Made by a program: the position numbers and the translations under genes. The notes below the pieces were generated by a model. It was not told the DNA's origin and searched no databases. It saw only the letters and a program-made list of their open reading frames with translations. From PALSA-555 sp963821325 (GTDB lineage Bacteria > Actinomycetota > Acidimicrobiia > IMCC26256 > PALSA-555), in contig CAWGDC010000001.1 of NCBI GenBank assembly GCA_963821325.1, forward strand, positions 620,001-684,000: a stretch of 64,000 nt of DNA, given 5' to 3'. The first letter of the stretch is position 1, and each line of letters begins with the position of its first letter. Positions 47,183 through 56,183 of this stretch are shown piece by piece.

Positions 47183-48175
47183 TCAGACCCGCTCGGCGAC
47201 CGCGTCGCCGACGTCACTCGTCGTTCCCACCACGTCCTCGGACTTCGCCACCGCGTCGCGCACCCGCGCCGCGGCGTCTTCCTCGCCGAGGAATTCCAGC
47301 ATCATCGCCGCTGAGATGATCGCCGCCCGGGGGTCGGCGGCGCCCGTCCCGGCGATGTCGGGCGCTGACCCGTGCACCGGCTCGAAAAGCGACGGCCCGG
47401 TGCGGGCCGGGTTCAGGTTCGCCGACGCGGCGCGGCCGATCCCGCCGGATACCGCGCTCGCCAGGTCGGTGAGGATGTCGCCGAAGAGGTTGTCGGTGAC
47501 GATGACGTCGTAGCGGCCGGGGTCTTGCACCAGGTAGATGCAGGCGGCGTCGACGTGGTGGTACGCCGTGTCGACGTCGTCGTACTCGCCGGCGACCTCG
47601 GTGACGGTCCGCTCCCACAGGTCGCCGGCGAACGTCAAGACGTTCGTCTTGTGCACCAGGGTGAGGTGGCGGCGGTGGCGGCTGCGGGCCAGCTCGAACG
47701 CGTAGCGGACGCAGCGCTCGACGCCGAAGCGCGTGTTCACCGAGCCCTGCGTGGCGATCTCGTGCGGGGTGCCGCGCCGCAGGACGCCACCTTCGCCGGC
47801 GTAGGAGCCCTCGGTGTTCTCGCGGACCACGACGAGGTCGACGCCGTCGTTCAGCGGGCTGGGCGGCGCCGCGAAGGGACGGTGGTTCACGTAGAGGTCG
47901 AGGTCGAAGCGGAGCGCGAGCAGCAGCCCGCGCTCGAGGACGCCGGGCGGGACGCCCGGCGCGCCGACCGCGCCGAGCAGGACGGCGTCGAGCTCCCGGA
48001 TGGCGGCGAGGTCCTCGGCGGGCAGCACCACGCCGTCGCGCAGGTAGCGCGCGCCGCCGAGGTCGAACACGACCGGCGTGTAGGCCACGCCAGTGGCGTC
48101 GAGGACCTTCGTGGCCTCGGCGACGACTTCGGGCCCGATGCCGTCGCCGCCGATGATGCCGATCTGGTGGGTCAC
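47183..48175 (-). CDS. leuB: 3-isopropylmalate dehydrogenase
   Basis: LeuB oxidises 3-isopropylmalate in leucine synthesis. 330 residues from GTG 48175: HQIGIIGGDGIGPEVVAEAT (NAD domain), VLLGAVGAPGVPPGVLERGL, VVVRENTEGSYAGEGGVLRR (substrate loop), NVLTFAGDLW and VDAACIYLVQDP, VTDNLFGDILTDLASAV, FEPVHGSAPDIAGTG. All catalytic Arg/Lys/Asp blocks are present. The gene starts 30 bp after a T-run terminator and 86 bp after the 11-residue leader peptide gene, a layout for attenuation by branched-chain amino acids. Confidence 0.95.
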   Translation of the reverse strand: MTHQIGIIGGDGIGPEVVAEATKVLDATGVAYTPVVFDLGGARYLRDGVVLPAEDLAAIRELDAVLLGAVGAPGVPPGVLERGLLLALRFDLDLYVNHRPFAAPPSPLNDGVDLVVVRENTEGSYAGEGGVLRRGTPHEIATQGSVNTRFGVERCVRYAFELARSRHRRHLTLVHKTNVLTFAGDLWERTVTEVAGEYDDVDTAYHHVDAACIYLVQDPGRYDVIVTDNLFGDILTDLASAVSGGIGRAASANLNPARTGPSLFEPVHGSAPDIAGTGAADPRAAIISAAMMLEFLGEEDAAARVRDAVAKSEDVVGTTSDVGDAVAERV

Positions 48176-48205
48176 TGCCGTGGCTCCGCGAGGTCTCCAG
48201 GTATG

Positions 48206-48230
48206 AAAAACCGTCCACCGGAGTGGACGG
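48206..48230 (-). terminator. Attenuator terminator before leuB
   Basis: On the minus strand, CCGTCCAC-TCCG-GTGGACGG followed by TTTTT: a perfect 8-bp stem, 4-bp loop and T-run, a factor-independent terminator ending 30 bp before leuB. Located between the leader peptide and the structural gene, it fits the attenuator role. Note that any terminator here would stop leuB-ilvE-cimA transcription by default. Confidence 0.88.
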
Positions 48231-48236
48231 CTGCAG

Positions 48237-48261
48237 GCAGGCGCCGGAGGCGGGCGCCTGC
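48237..48261 (-). promoter_or_regulatory. Leader hairpin (pause or anti-terminator) of the leuB attenuator
   Basis: GCAGGCGCC ... GGCGCCTGC is a perfect 9-bp inverted repeat around a 7-bp loop, starting right at the leader peptide stop codon. A hairpin at this position is expected to be melted or left intact depending on ribosome stalling in the leader peptide. It could either pause the polymerase or compete with the terminator. Confidence 0.65.
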
Positions 48262-48296
48262 TAGTCGATAACGATGACGGTGTGGTGTGGCTGCAT
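48261..48296 (-). CDS. Val/Ile leader peptide of the leuB-ilvE-cimA attenuator
   Basis: A short ORF encoding MQPHHTVIVID, 11 residues, with four consecutive Val-Ile-Val-Ile codons (GTC ATC GTT ATC) near the end, then TAG. It is followed by two hairpins, the second an intrinsic terminator, 86 bp before leuB. Slow decoding of Val/Ile codons would let transcription continue. A promoter TTGACC-N17-GAAACT (48334-48306 on the minus strand) would start the RNA about 3 nt before the ATG, i.e. nearly leaderless. The products of ilvE and cimA fit Val/Ile sensing. Confidence 0.8.
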   Translation of the reverse strand: MQPHHTVIVID

Positions 48297-48416
48297 CGGC
48301 CTACCAGTTTCGCAGGGCGCCACGGTGGGGTCAACCGCGTTCGACGTCGCGCCACGACAACCGTTGGAGCGGAAGTGACGGGAGCTGATCGACGGGGTGG
48401 CGGGTACGCTCCCTGG

Positions 48417-48881
48417 ATGGATGCAGTGCACCTGACGCGCGACGCCCAAGAGCGGTTGCGCCAGGAGCTGGACGAGCGCACCGCCCGGCGCACCGAGATC
48501 TCCCTGTGGATCGAGCGGGCCCGGGAGCACGGCGACATCCGTGAGAACGCGGACTACGACGCCGCCAAGAACGAGCAGGGTCACAACGAGGCCCGGATCC
48601 GTCACATCGAGAGCATCCTGCGGTCCGCCGTGATGGTGGAGGGTGCGGACGCCGACGTGGTCGCTCCCGGGACGATCGTCGAGATCCGCATGGACGGTGA
48701 CGACGGCACCACGGAGTACCTCGTGGGCTCGATCGAGGAGCGCCACGACACCTACGACGTGCTGTCCGTCTCGTCGCCGCTCGGCCAGGCGCTGCTCGGC
48801 GCCCGGCCCGGACAGGTCGTCGCGTACTCGGCGCCGCGGCGCAGCTTCCAGGTCGAGGTGATCTCGGTCCGGCCTGTGTGA
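48417..48881 (+). CDS. greA: Transcription elongation factor GreA
   Basis: GreA, 154 residues, rescues backtracked RNA polymerase by stimulating transcript cleavage. The coiled-coil N-terminal domain has the tip acidic residues in REHGDIRENADYDAAKNEQG (D-x-x-E-N), and the C-terminal domain VEIRMDGDDGTTEYLVGSIE, ISVSSPLGQALLGARPGQVV is canonical. ATG 48417 (MDAVHLTRDAQE). It is divergent from the leuB leader, and the next gene begins 4 bp before its stop (GTGA). Confidence 0.93.
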   Translation: MDAVHLTRDAQERLRQELDERTARRTEISLWIERAREHGDIRENADYDAAKNEQGHNEARIRHIESILRSAVMVEGADADVVAPGTIVEIRMDGDDGTTEYLVGSIEERHDTYDVLSVSSPLGQALLGARPGQVVAYSAPRRSFQVEVISVRPV

Positions 48882-49546
48882 CCCGGGTCGCGGGCGTCGA
48901 CGGCTGCGCCGCCGGCTGGGTCGCCGTGGTGCTCGTCGACGGTCGCTTCAGCGAGGCGCAGCTCCGCCCGCGTTTCGCGGCGCTGGTCGAGGACCCCGCG
49001 ACGGTGCTCGGCGTCGACATCCCGCTCGGGTGCTGCACCGTCCCCCGCGCCGCCGACGTGGCGGCACGCCAGCTGCTCGGCGGGCGCCGCGCGTCGGTGT
49101 TCGATCCGCCGCCGCCCGACGTCCTCGACGCGCCGGACCTCGCGACCGCGAACCGCCTCGCCCGCGCGCGACACGGGCGCGGCGTGAGCGCGCAGGCGTG
49201 GAGCCTCCGCGCCAAGATGCTCGACGTGGCGCCGTGCTGGCAGGCCGAGCCGGCGCGCATCGTCGAGGTGCACCCCGAGGTGTCGTTTCGCGCGCTGGCC
49301 GGCGCGCCGCTCGCGCACGCCAAGCGGACCTGGGCGGGGCATCAGGACCGGGTCGCGCTGCTCGCCGGGGCCGGGATCGTGCTGCCCGCCGATCTGGGCG
49401 CGGCCGGCGACGCCGGCCCCGACGACGTGCTCGACGCCGCGGTCGTCGCCTGGTCGGCGGCGCGCGTCGCGGCCGGCACGGCGGTCCGTGTGCCCGACCC
49501 GCCCGAGCGCGATGGCGCGGGCCGCCCGGTCGCGATCTGGTGGTGA
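48878..49546 (+). CDS. DUF429 family protein (RNase H-like fold)
   Basis: A 222-residue protein: VTRVAGVDGCAAGWVAVVLV and VLGVDIPLGCC, HPEVSFRALAGAPLAHAKR, GPDDVLDAAVVAWSAARVAA, the DUF429 blocks; a predicted RNase H-like fold with conserved Asp residues (in VDGC, VDIPLG, DDVLDA). The family's enzymatic activity is not established. It is coupled to greA (GTGA at 48878-48881) and ends before the convergent hyuB. The start codon is GTG 48878. Confidence 0.75.
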   Translation: MTRVAGVDGCAAGWVAVVLVDGRFSEAQLRPRFAALVEDPATVLGVDIPLGCCTVPRAADVAARQLLGGRRASVFDPPPPDVLDAPDLATANRLARARHGRGVSAQAWSLRAKMLDVAPCWQAEPARIVEVHPEVSFRALAGAPLAHAKRTWAGHQDRVALLAGAGIVLPADLGAAGDAGPDDVLDAAVVAWSAARVAAGTAVRVPDPPERDGAGRPVAIWW

Positions 49547-49547
49547 G

Positions 49548-51089
49548 TCACGGGCGGCCGTAGCCGCCGCCGCCCGGCGTCCAGATGCGCAGCACGTCGC
49601 CGGCGCGCAGGGTGATGGTCACCTTGTCGGGGAGGCGCTCGGCGCGCGACGCGTCGCCGCCGGGGAGCAGCCAGTTCTCGCCGACCGCGCCGGGCGCGCC
49701 GCCGGCCAGGCCCCACGGCGCGGTGCGGCGCCGCTCGGTGATGAGCGACGCGGTGACGTCGGTGAGCACCTCGAGCTCGCGCTCGATCCCGTCACCGCCG
49801 CGGTAGATGCCGGCGCCGCCGGTGCCGCGCCGCAGCCCGTACCGCCGCACCCGGAGGGGCAGCGACCGTTCGAGCGCCTCGACGGGCGTGTCGCGGGTGT
49901 TCGTCATGGCGGTGTGCACGCCGCTCATCCCGTCCGCCCAGGGTCGCGCACCTTGGCCACCGCCGATGGTCTCGTAGTACACCCAGCCGGCGCCGCCGAG
50001 CAGCACGTTGTTCATCGTCCCCTGCCCCGCCGCGCCGATGCGGCCTGGCACGGCGGCGGCGAGCGCGCCGAGGCACACGTCGGCGACCCGTTGGCTCACC
50101 TCGACGTTCCCGGCACCGACGGCGACGGGCGGTGTGGCGGCGACGACCGTCCCGGCCGGCGCGACGACGCGGACGGGTCGGGTGGCGCCGCCGTTGGCGG
50201 GGATGTCGGGGTCCGTCGCGGTGCGCAGCGCGAACACGACGGCGCTCTCGGTGACCGCGGCGACGGCGTTGACGTTGCCGGGTCGCTGCGGGTCGGTGCC
50301 GGTGAAGTCGAACGTCGCCGTGTCGTCGTCGAGATCGAGCGTGACGACGACGCGTGTCGGGGTCTGCTGGTGGGGACGGGGCCCGGCGGAGTCGAGCACG
50401 TCCTCGAAGCGCCACCGGCCGTTCGGCAGGCCGCGCAGCGCGGCGCGCATGCGACGCTCGCCGTAGTCGAGGATCTCAGTCAGGGGCTCGGTCGACCCGA
50501 CGCGGCGGATCGCCGCGGCGAGGCGGCCGACGCCGACCGCGTTGGCGCCGCGCTGCGCCGCGAGGTCGCCGCGCCGCTCGTCGGGGGCCCGGGAGCTGTC
50601 CGCCAGCCGGGCCGCGACCGCGTCGTCGAGGAGCATCGGCGGGAGCCGCAGGCCTTCCTGGTCGATGTCGACGGCGTCGGGCGGCATGGAGCCCGGCGTG
50701 AGCCCGCCGAGGTCGGCGTGATGGGCCCGGTTGGCGACCCAGCCGACGAGGCCGGCGTCGACGTGCACCGGCGCGACGACGGTCACGTCGTTGAGGTGGG
50801 TGCCACCGGCGAAGGGGTCGTTGAGCACCCACTGCGCGCCCGGCGCCGGGTCGGGTCCCGCGGCGCGCACCGCGGCCTGCACCGCCGCGGGCATGGAGCC
50901 CAGGTGCACCGGGATGTGCTCGGCCTGGACGAGCAGCTCCCCGCCGGCGGTGAAGAGCGCGGCGGAGCAGTCCGCCCGCTCCTTGATGTTCGGGCTCGAC
51001 GCCGCCCGGCGCAGGACCGCGCCCATCTCCTCGGCGATGCCGGTCAGCCGGGCCGTCAGGACGCGCAGCGCCGCCGGGTCGAGGGTCAC
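49548..51089 (-). CDS. hyuB: Hydantoinase/oxoprolinase B subunit (HyuB)
   Basis: The B subunit of an N-methylhydantoinase/5-oxoprolinase-type ATP-dependent amidohydrolase, 513 residues. Blocks: LTARLTGIAEEMGAVLRRAA, PNIKERADCSAALFTAGGEL, LNDPFAGGTHLNDVTVVAPV, GWVANRAHHADLGGLTPGSM, and C-terminal RVRRYGLRRGTGGAGIYRGG, DGIERELEVL. A rich set of HyuB residues is intact. The gene begins 4 bp inside hyuA (ATGA overlap), the classical subunit order A then B. The reaction probably hydrolyses hydantoin or 5-oxoproline-like rings. Confidence 0.9.
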   Translation of the reverse strand: MTLDPAALRVLTARLTGIAEEMGAVLRRAASSPNIKERADCSAALFTAGGELLVQAEHIPVHLGSMPAAVQAAVRAAGPDPAPGAQWVLNDPFAGGTHLNDVTVVAPVHVDAGLVGWVANRAHHADLGGLTPGSMPPDAVDIDQEGLRLPPMLLDDAVAARLADSSRAPDERRGDLAAQRGANAVGVGRLAAAIRRVGSTEPLTEILDYGERRMRAALRGLPNGRWRFEDVLDSAGPRPHQQTPTRVVVTLDLDDDTATFDFTGTDPQRPGNVNAVAAVTESAVVFALRTATDPDIPANGGATRPVRVVAPAGTVVAATPPVAVGAGNVEVSQRVADVCLGALAAAVPGRIGAAGQGTMNNVLLGGAGWVYYETIGGGQGARPWADGMSGVHTAMTNTRDTPVEALERSLPLRVRRYGLRRGTGGAGIYRGGDGIERELEVLTDVTASLITERRRTAPWGLAGGAPGAVGENWLLPGGDASRAERLPDKVTITLRAGDVLRIWTPGGGGYGRP

Positions 51090-52876
51090 GGCGCGCCGGC
51101 CCCGTGGCGTCGCAGCACCCAGGCGCCGAGCGGACCGGGCGTGGCGCGCCAGCCGTCGGGCACCCAGACGGTGCAGTCCGCCTCCGCGACCACGCGGGGG
51201 CCGCGCACGGCTCGGCGCTCGACGGCCGGCAGCTCGTCCGGGGTGACGAGCGCCGGCCGACTGGCCCCGGCCCGCACGGCGACGACCTCGACCGGGACGT
51301 CGCGTCGGGCGTAGCCGTTGCGGCGGCGGTGCTCGTCGTGGAAGTCGTCGAGGGTGGCGACGGTGAGCTCGTGGCTCTGGCCGACGTAGCGGCAGTCGAG
51401 CGCGGTGTCGACCGTCGCGTCGGGACCGACCGCGGCGGCCGCCGCCGCGCCGAGCTCCTCGAGCGCCCGGTCGACGCCGCGGTGATCGGCGGGCGTGGGC
51501 CAGCTGCGCACCAGCTCGCGGCGCCGCGGTGACGCGAGGAGCCCGACGGCGGACAGCGCGCCGGCGCGAGGCGGGACGATGACGGCTGGCATGCCGAGCG
51601 CGTCAGCGACGGCGCAGCCGTGCAGCGGCCCGGCGCCGCCGAAGGCGACGAGCGCGAGCCCGCGCGGGTCGACCCCGCGGGCGACGGTGACGGCGCGGAC
51701 CGCCTCCTCCATCGCGGTGTCGACGACCGCGACGACCCCGGCCGGGTCGACGCCGGCGGCCGCGAGCGCGGCGCGCGCCCGTGTCGGGTCGAGGCGACCC
51801 AGGTCGGGGAAGGTGGCGTGCGGGTCGATGCGGCCGAGGACCAGGTCGGCGTCGGTGACGGTCGCCTCGACGCCGCCCCGTCCGTAGCAGGCGGGGCCGG
51901 GGACCGCGCCGGCGCTGCGCGGCCCGACGGTCAGCGCGCCGCCGGCGTCGAGCGCGGCGATGGATCCGCCGCCGGCGCCGATGGTGTGGACGTCCAGCGC
52001 GGGGAGCCGGATCGGGTAGCCCGCGACGTCGCGGCTCGGGGCGGGGAGGGGGACGCCGCCGCGGACGAGGCAGACGTCGGTGCTGGTGCCGCCCATGTCG
52101 AGCGACACCGCGTCGGGGTAGCCGCACGCCGCGGCGACCGCGGCGGCGGCGCGCACACCGCCCGCCGGGCCGGAGAGCAGCAGCGACGCCGGGACGTCGG
52201 CGGCGTCGGCGGCCGGCACCAGCCCGCCGGCCGAGGTGAGGACGAGGACCTCGTCGGCGCAGCCGGCGAGGTCGCGCAGGTAGGCGCGGCACACCGGCCG
52301 GAGCAGCGCGTTCGCGACGGTGGTGACGGTGCGCTCGTACTCGCGGAACTCGGGGGACACCTCGTGCGAGCAGCTCACGTCGAGCCCGCGGCCGCGCAGG
52401 GTGGCGGCCACGGCCCGCTCGTGCGCGGCGTCGAGGTCGGCGTGCAGGAGGCACACCGCGACGGTGTCGACCCCGTCGGGGAGGTCGGGGATGGCGGCCG
52501 GGTCGAGCGGCTCGAGCTCGTGGCCGTCCCCGTCGAGACGGCCGCCGACCTCGAGGCGCCGGTCGCGGTCGACGAGTGGGACGGGACGGTCGACGTGGAG
52601 GTCGTAGAGGGCGGGGCGGGTCTGGCGGGCGATCTCGAGGACGTCGGCGAAGCCGGTCGTGGTGACGAGCGCGACCGGGGGGCCGCGCCGCTCCAGCAGC
52701 GCGTTCGTCGCGACCGTGGTGCCGTGGGCGAGGACCGAGACCGGCCCCGGGAGCGCGGCGAGCGCGTGGCGCACCGCCCGGGCGGGCGCCTCGGGCGTCG
52801 AGGAGACCTTCAGGACGCGGCCGTCGTCGGCGACGAGGTCGGTGAAGGTGCCTCCGGTGTCGACCCCTACCCGCAC
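51086..52876 (-). CDS. hyuA: Hydantoinase/oxoprolinase A subunit (HyuA)
   Basis: The A subunit, 596 residues, of the HyuAB enzyme. MRVGVDTGGTFTDLVADDGR (nucleotide-binding actin-like start), VLAHGTTVATNALLERRGPP, DAVSLDMGGTSTDVCLVRGG, the second phosphate loop, and a C-terminal domain with GPRVVAEADCTVWVPDGW are all typical. ATP hydrolysis drives ring opening. It lies upstream of hyuB and downstream of a convergently unrelated regulator (52910), with a 33-bp gap. The substrate is not known. Confidence 0.92.
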   Translation of the reverse strand: MRVGVDTGGTFTDLVADDGRVLKVSSTPEAPARAVRHALAALPGPVSVLAHGTTVATNALLERRGPPVALVTTTGFADVLEIARQTRPALYDLHVDRPVPLVDRDRRLEVGGRLDGDGHELEPLDPAAIPDLPDGVDTVAVCLLHADLDAAHERAVAATLRGRGLDVSCSHEVSPEFREYERTVTTVANALLRPVCRAYLRDLAGCADEVLVLTSAGGLVPAADAADVPASLLLSGPAGGVRAAAAVAAACGYPDAVSLDMGGTSTDVCLVRGGVPLPAPSRDVAGYPIRLPALDVHTIGAGGGSIAALDAGGALTVGPRSAGAVPGPACYGRGGVEATVTDADLVLGRIDPHATFPDLGRLDPTRARAALAAAGVDPAGVVAVVDTAMEEAVRAVTVARGVDPRGLALVAFGGAGPLHGCAVADALGMPAVIVPPRAGALSAVGLLASPRRRELVRSWPTPADHRGVDRALEELGAAAAAAVGPDATVDTALDCRYVGQSHELTVATLDDFHDEHRRRNGYARRDVPVEVVAVRAGASRPALVTPDELPAVERRAVRGPRVVAEADCTVWVPDGWRATPGPLGAWVLRRHGAGAP

Positions 52877-52909
52877 GACCTCAGCGTCGCGCGGTCGACG
52901 CGCCGGCGG

Positions 52910-53413
52910 TCAGGCGTGGAGGTCAGGGGCGGAGCCCGCCTGGAGGAGGTAGCCGCGGGCGCGGACGGTGCGCAGCTCGAGGCCGATGGGGGCGACCCGG
53001 CGCCGGAACCGCAGGATGTGGACGTCGAGGGCGTTGCGGGTCGGGGTCCCGGCCGGCCAGGCGCGCCGCGACAGGGTGTCGCGCCGGACGACCGCGCCGA
53101 ACCGCTCGGTGAGGGCGCCGGCGAGCGCCTGCTCGACCGGGGAGAGGGCCACCCAGGCGCCCCCGAAGTGGAGGAGCCCGTCCCCGTCGACGTGGGGGGC
53201 GTGGGCGGCGGCGTCGCGGGCCCGGAGCCGCTCGAGCCGGGCGGTCAGCTCGGCGCGGTCCGCGGGGAGGCGCACCCAGTCCTCGAGCGGGTCGAGGGTG
53301 ACCGGTGGGGCGTCGTCGGCGTCGACGAGGAGCAGCCGCGGGGTCTGCGCGCTCCGGAGCCCGTCGAGGCGGTCGGATTCGTCGGGCCAGCGGACGAGCG
53401 CCGGGTCCTGCAT
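52910..53413 (-). CDS. Winged-helix (OmpR/PhoB-type DNA-binding) regulator
   Basis: A 167-residue protein. The C-terminal 90 residues match the Trans_reg_C winged helix: VALSPVEQALAGALTERFGA, VVRRDTLSRRAWPAGTPTRN, ALDVHILRFRRRVAPIGLEL, TVRARGYLLQ. The N-terminal half has no receiver-domain Asp pocket, so it is not a two-component response regulator. It diverges from leuC, with 110 bp between the starts containing a T/G-rich repeat (TTTCGGTTTCGTTTCGCTTCG in short units), and lies upstream of hyuA on the same strand. It might control either leuCD or hyuAB. Confidence 0.75.
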   Translation of the reverse strand: MQDPALVRWPDESDRLDGLRSAQTPRLLLVDADDAPPVTLDPLEDWVRLPADRAELTARLERLRARDAAAHAPHVDGDGLLHFGGAWVALSPVEQALAGALTERFGAVVRRDTLSRRAWPAGTPTRNALDVHILRFRRRVAPIGLELRTVRARGYLLQAGSAPDLHA

Positions 53414-53523
53414 GGCTTGACGGTAGGGATCGGATGTTTCGGTTTCGTTTCGCTTCGATGTCACGATGATCTCGGCCGGCTCGCCGCAACGCGGCTGGCA
53501 GACTGGCCCGTCGGGAGGTGCGG

Positions 53524-54932
53524 ATGGCCGCGACGCTGTCGGAGAAGATCTGGGACCGCCACGTCGTCCACGCCGCCGCCGGCGAGCCCGACCTGCTCTA
53601 CGTCGACCTGCACCTGGTCCACGAGGTGACCTCACCGCAGGCGTTCGACGGGCTGCGGCTCCCGGCCGGCCGGTCCGCCGACCCGACCTGCGCGTCGCGA
53701 CGATGGACCACAACGTCCCCACCACGGACGTGGACGCGCCGATCGCCGATCCGGTGTCGGCCCGCCAGATCGAGGTGCTGGCCAGCAACTGCGCCGAGTT
53801 CGGGATCCGGCTGCTACGGGATGGGCGACCCGGGTCAGGGCATCGTCCACATCATCGGCCCCGAGCAGGGGCTCACCCAGCCCGGCATGACGATCGTGTG
53901 CGGCGACTCGCACACCTCGACCCACGGCGCGTTCGGGGCGCTCGCCTTCGGGATCGGGACCAGCGAGGTCGAGCACGTCCTCGCCACCCAGACGCTGCCG
54001 CAGGTCCGTCCCGGGACGATGGCGGTCGTCGTCGACGGGGAGCTGCCGCCCGGGGTGACGGCCAAGGATGTGGTGCTCGGCGATCATCGGCCGGCATCGG
54101 CACCGAGCGGTGGGATCGGGTCACGATCATCGAGTACCGCGGCTCGGCGATCCGCGGCCTGTCGATGGAAGGCCGCATGACGGTCTGCAACATGTCCATC
54201 GAGGCGGGCGCCCGCGCCGGGCTGGTCGCACCCGACGACACCACCTTCGCCTACCTGGAGGGCCGGCCCGCCGCCCGAACGGGCGCGGCCTGGGAGGGGG
54301 CCCTCGACGACTGGCGGGCGCCTCGCCACCGACCCGGACGCCCGCTTCGACCGGGAGGTCGTGCTCGACGCCGCGGCGCTGCGGCCCTCAGGTGACCTGG
54401 GGCACGAACCCGGGCCAGGTGGTCACGATCGACGGCGCGGTGCCCGACCCCGACTCGTTCGCCGACGCGCACCGGCAGGAGGCGGCGCGCGCTGGCGCTC
54501 GCTACATGGGCCTGCAGGCCGGCACGCCGATCCGCGACATCCCGATCGACACGGTCTTCATCGGGTCGTGCACGAACTCCCGCATCGAGGACCTCCGCGC
54601 CGCCGCCGACGTCCTCGACGGCCGCGCGCGTGCGCGCCGGGGTGCGGGCCCTCGTCGTGCCCGGGTCGCGGGCGGTCAAGGTCCAGGCCGAGGCCGAGGG
54701 CCTGGACCGGGTCTTCGAGGCGGCCGGCTTCGAGTGGCGCGAGCCCGGCTGCTCGATGTGCCTGGCCATGAACCCCGACAAGCTGGCGCCCGGCGAGCGG
54801 TGCGCCTCGACGTCGAACCGCAACTTCGAGGGGCGCCAGGGCCGGGGCGGCCGCACCCACCTGGTGTCCCCCGCCGTCGCCGCCGCGACCGCCGTCGCCG
54901 GCCGGTTCGCCGCCCCCGCCGACCTGGGGTAG
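53524..54932 (+). CDS. leuC: 3-isopropylmalate dehydratase large subunit (multiple frameshifts)
   Basis: LeuC with LeuD isomerises 2- to 3-isopropylmalate using a 4Fe-4S cluster. Recognisable blocks in successive frames: MAATLSEKIWDRHVVHAAAG, LYVDLHLVHEVTSPQAFDGL; RVATMDHNVPTTD; GIVHIIGPEQGLTQPGMTIV, CGDSHTSTHGAFGALAFGIG; VTIIEYRGSAIRGLSMEGRM; IDTVFIGSCTNSRIEDLRAA (Cys cluster ligand); SMCLAMNPDKLAPGERCAST with the second Cys pair. The stop is TAG 54930-54932. At least five frame changes over 1.4 kb, about 470 residues when repaired. Since every block is conserved, base-call errors are the best explanation. Confidence 0.88.
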
Positions 54933-54937
54933 CGGCG

Positions 54938-55537
54938 ATGGAGCCCGTACGGGTGATCGTCGGGCGGGCCGTGCCCCTCGACCGCTCCGACGTCGACACC
55001 GACCAGATCATCCCGAGCGACTGGCTCAAGCGGGTCGAGCGCACCGGGTTCGGGCAGGGGCTGTTCGCGGAGTGGCGGGAGAGCGGCGACTTCGTGCTCA
55101 ACCAGCCCGAGTCACGCCGGGGCCACCATCCTGGTCGCGGGCCCGAACTTCGGGTGCGGGTCGTCGCGGGAGCACGCCGTGTGGGCGCTGCAGGACTACG
55201 GGTTCGAGGCCGTCATCGCGCCGCGCTTCGGTGACATCTTCCGCAACAACGCACCTGAAGGGCGGGCTCGTCCCCGTCGTGCTGCCGGAACCGGTGGTGC
55301 GTCGCATCCTCGACGCGGTCGAGGACGACCCGACGCATCGAGGTGGTCGTCGACGTCGTCGACCGGCGCGTCGCCGTCCCGGCCCTGGACCTCGACGAGC
55401 CCTTCGACCTCGATGACCACGTGCATCACCGGCTGACGCACGGCCTCGACGACATCGGCCTCACGCTGCAGCACGGCGAGGACATCGGCCGGTACGAGGC
55501 CGACCGCCCGGCGTGGCTGCCGCGGGTCAGCCGCTAG
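54938..55537 (+). CDS. leuD: 3-isopropylmalate dehydratase small subunit (frameshifted)
   Basis: LeuD is the small subunit pairing with LeuC. MEPVRVIVGRAVPLDRSDVD, TDQIIPSDWLKRVERTGFGQ, then after frame changes GPNFGCGSSREHAVWALQDY (the swivel-domain signature), GFEAVIAPRFGDIFRNN, LKGGLVPVVLPEPVVRRI, and EVVVDVVDRRVAVPALDL, WLPRVSR. At least three frame changes. ATG 54938 starts 5 bp after the leuC stop. The 3' end overlaps the convergent PIG-L gene by 11 bp. Confidence 0.87.
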
Positions 55538-56183
55538 TCGCGAACGCGAGCGCCGGCGCCATCGCCGCCGCCGGGCTGGCGAGGTCCCAACCCAGCCGGG
55601 CCGCCTCGAACCCCTCGGCGTAGCGGATCCGCCCCTGGGACCCCCGGAACCGGGCCTGGGCCTCGATGGCCTCCAGGTCGACGGGTCCCTGGCGCAGCAC
55701 CTGGGAGAGATGGTCGCGCAACGCCGCCAGCTTGGCGTCGAGCGTCTCGGCGACATCCACGTAGATGGTGGGCTCGAAGTTCTGCGTCGACGGTGTCTCG
55801 TACTGCAAGACGGTGGGCAGGCGCCGGGCCGCGGCGACGCTGGCCGTGGCCGTCGCCCGGTGGTCCTGGTGGGTGTCGTGCGCGGCGTGGGTGTAGAGGA
55901 TCTCGGCGCCCGTGGCGGCGACGGTCTCGTCGATCACGGTGATCGCCTCGGGCCCGTCGGGGATCGACCCGTCCCGGAACCCGCCCCACCGGAGGTCCAC
56001 CCCGAGCCGGGCGGCGGCGTCCTCCTGCTCGACCTGTCGGCTCATCCCGTCGACCCGGCCGCGCTGACCGGCGGTCATCACGAGGATGGTGACGGCGTCG
56101 CCGCGGGCGACGTGGCGCAGCAGCGTGGCCCCGCACCCCAGCTCGACGTCGTCGGGGTGCGCCCCCACCGCCAAGACCTGCAC
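55527..56183 (-). CDS. PIG-L/LmbE-family deacetylase (second copy)
   Basis: A 218-residue zinc N-deacetylase: MQVLAVGAHPDDVELGCGAT (A-H-P-D-D), VTILVMTAGQRGRVDGMSRQ, EILYTHAAHDTHQDHRATATA with the second zinc His (H-D-x-H-x-D-H), SVAAARRLPTVLQYETP. The sequence is more like BshB/sugar N-deacetylases than like the copy at 37977. It is convergent with leuD (11-bp overlap) and divergent from the radical SAM gene by about 220 bp. The substrate is unknown. Confidence 0.85.
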   Translation of the reverse strand: MQVLAVGAHPDDVELGCGATLLRHVARGDAVTILVMTAGQRGRVDGMSRQVEQEDAAARLGVDLRWGGFRDGSIPDGPEAITVIDETVAATGAEILYTHAAHDTHQDHRATATASVAAARRLPTVLQYETPSTQNFEPTIYVDVAETLDAKLAALRDHLSQVLRQGPVDLEAIEAQARFRGSQGRIRYAEGFEAARLGWDLASPAAAMAPALAFATSG

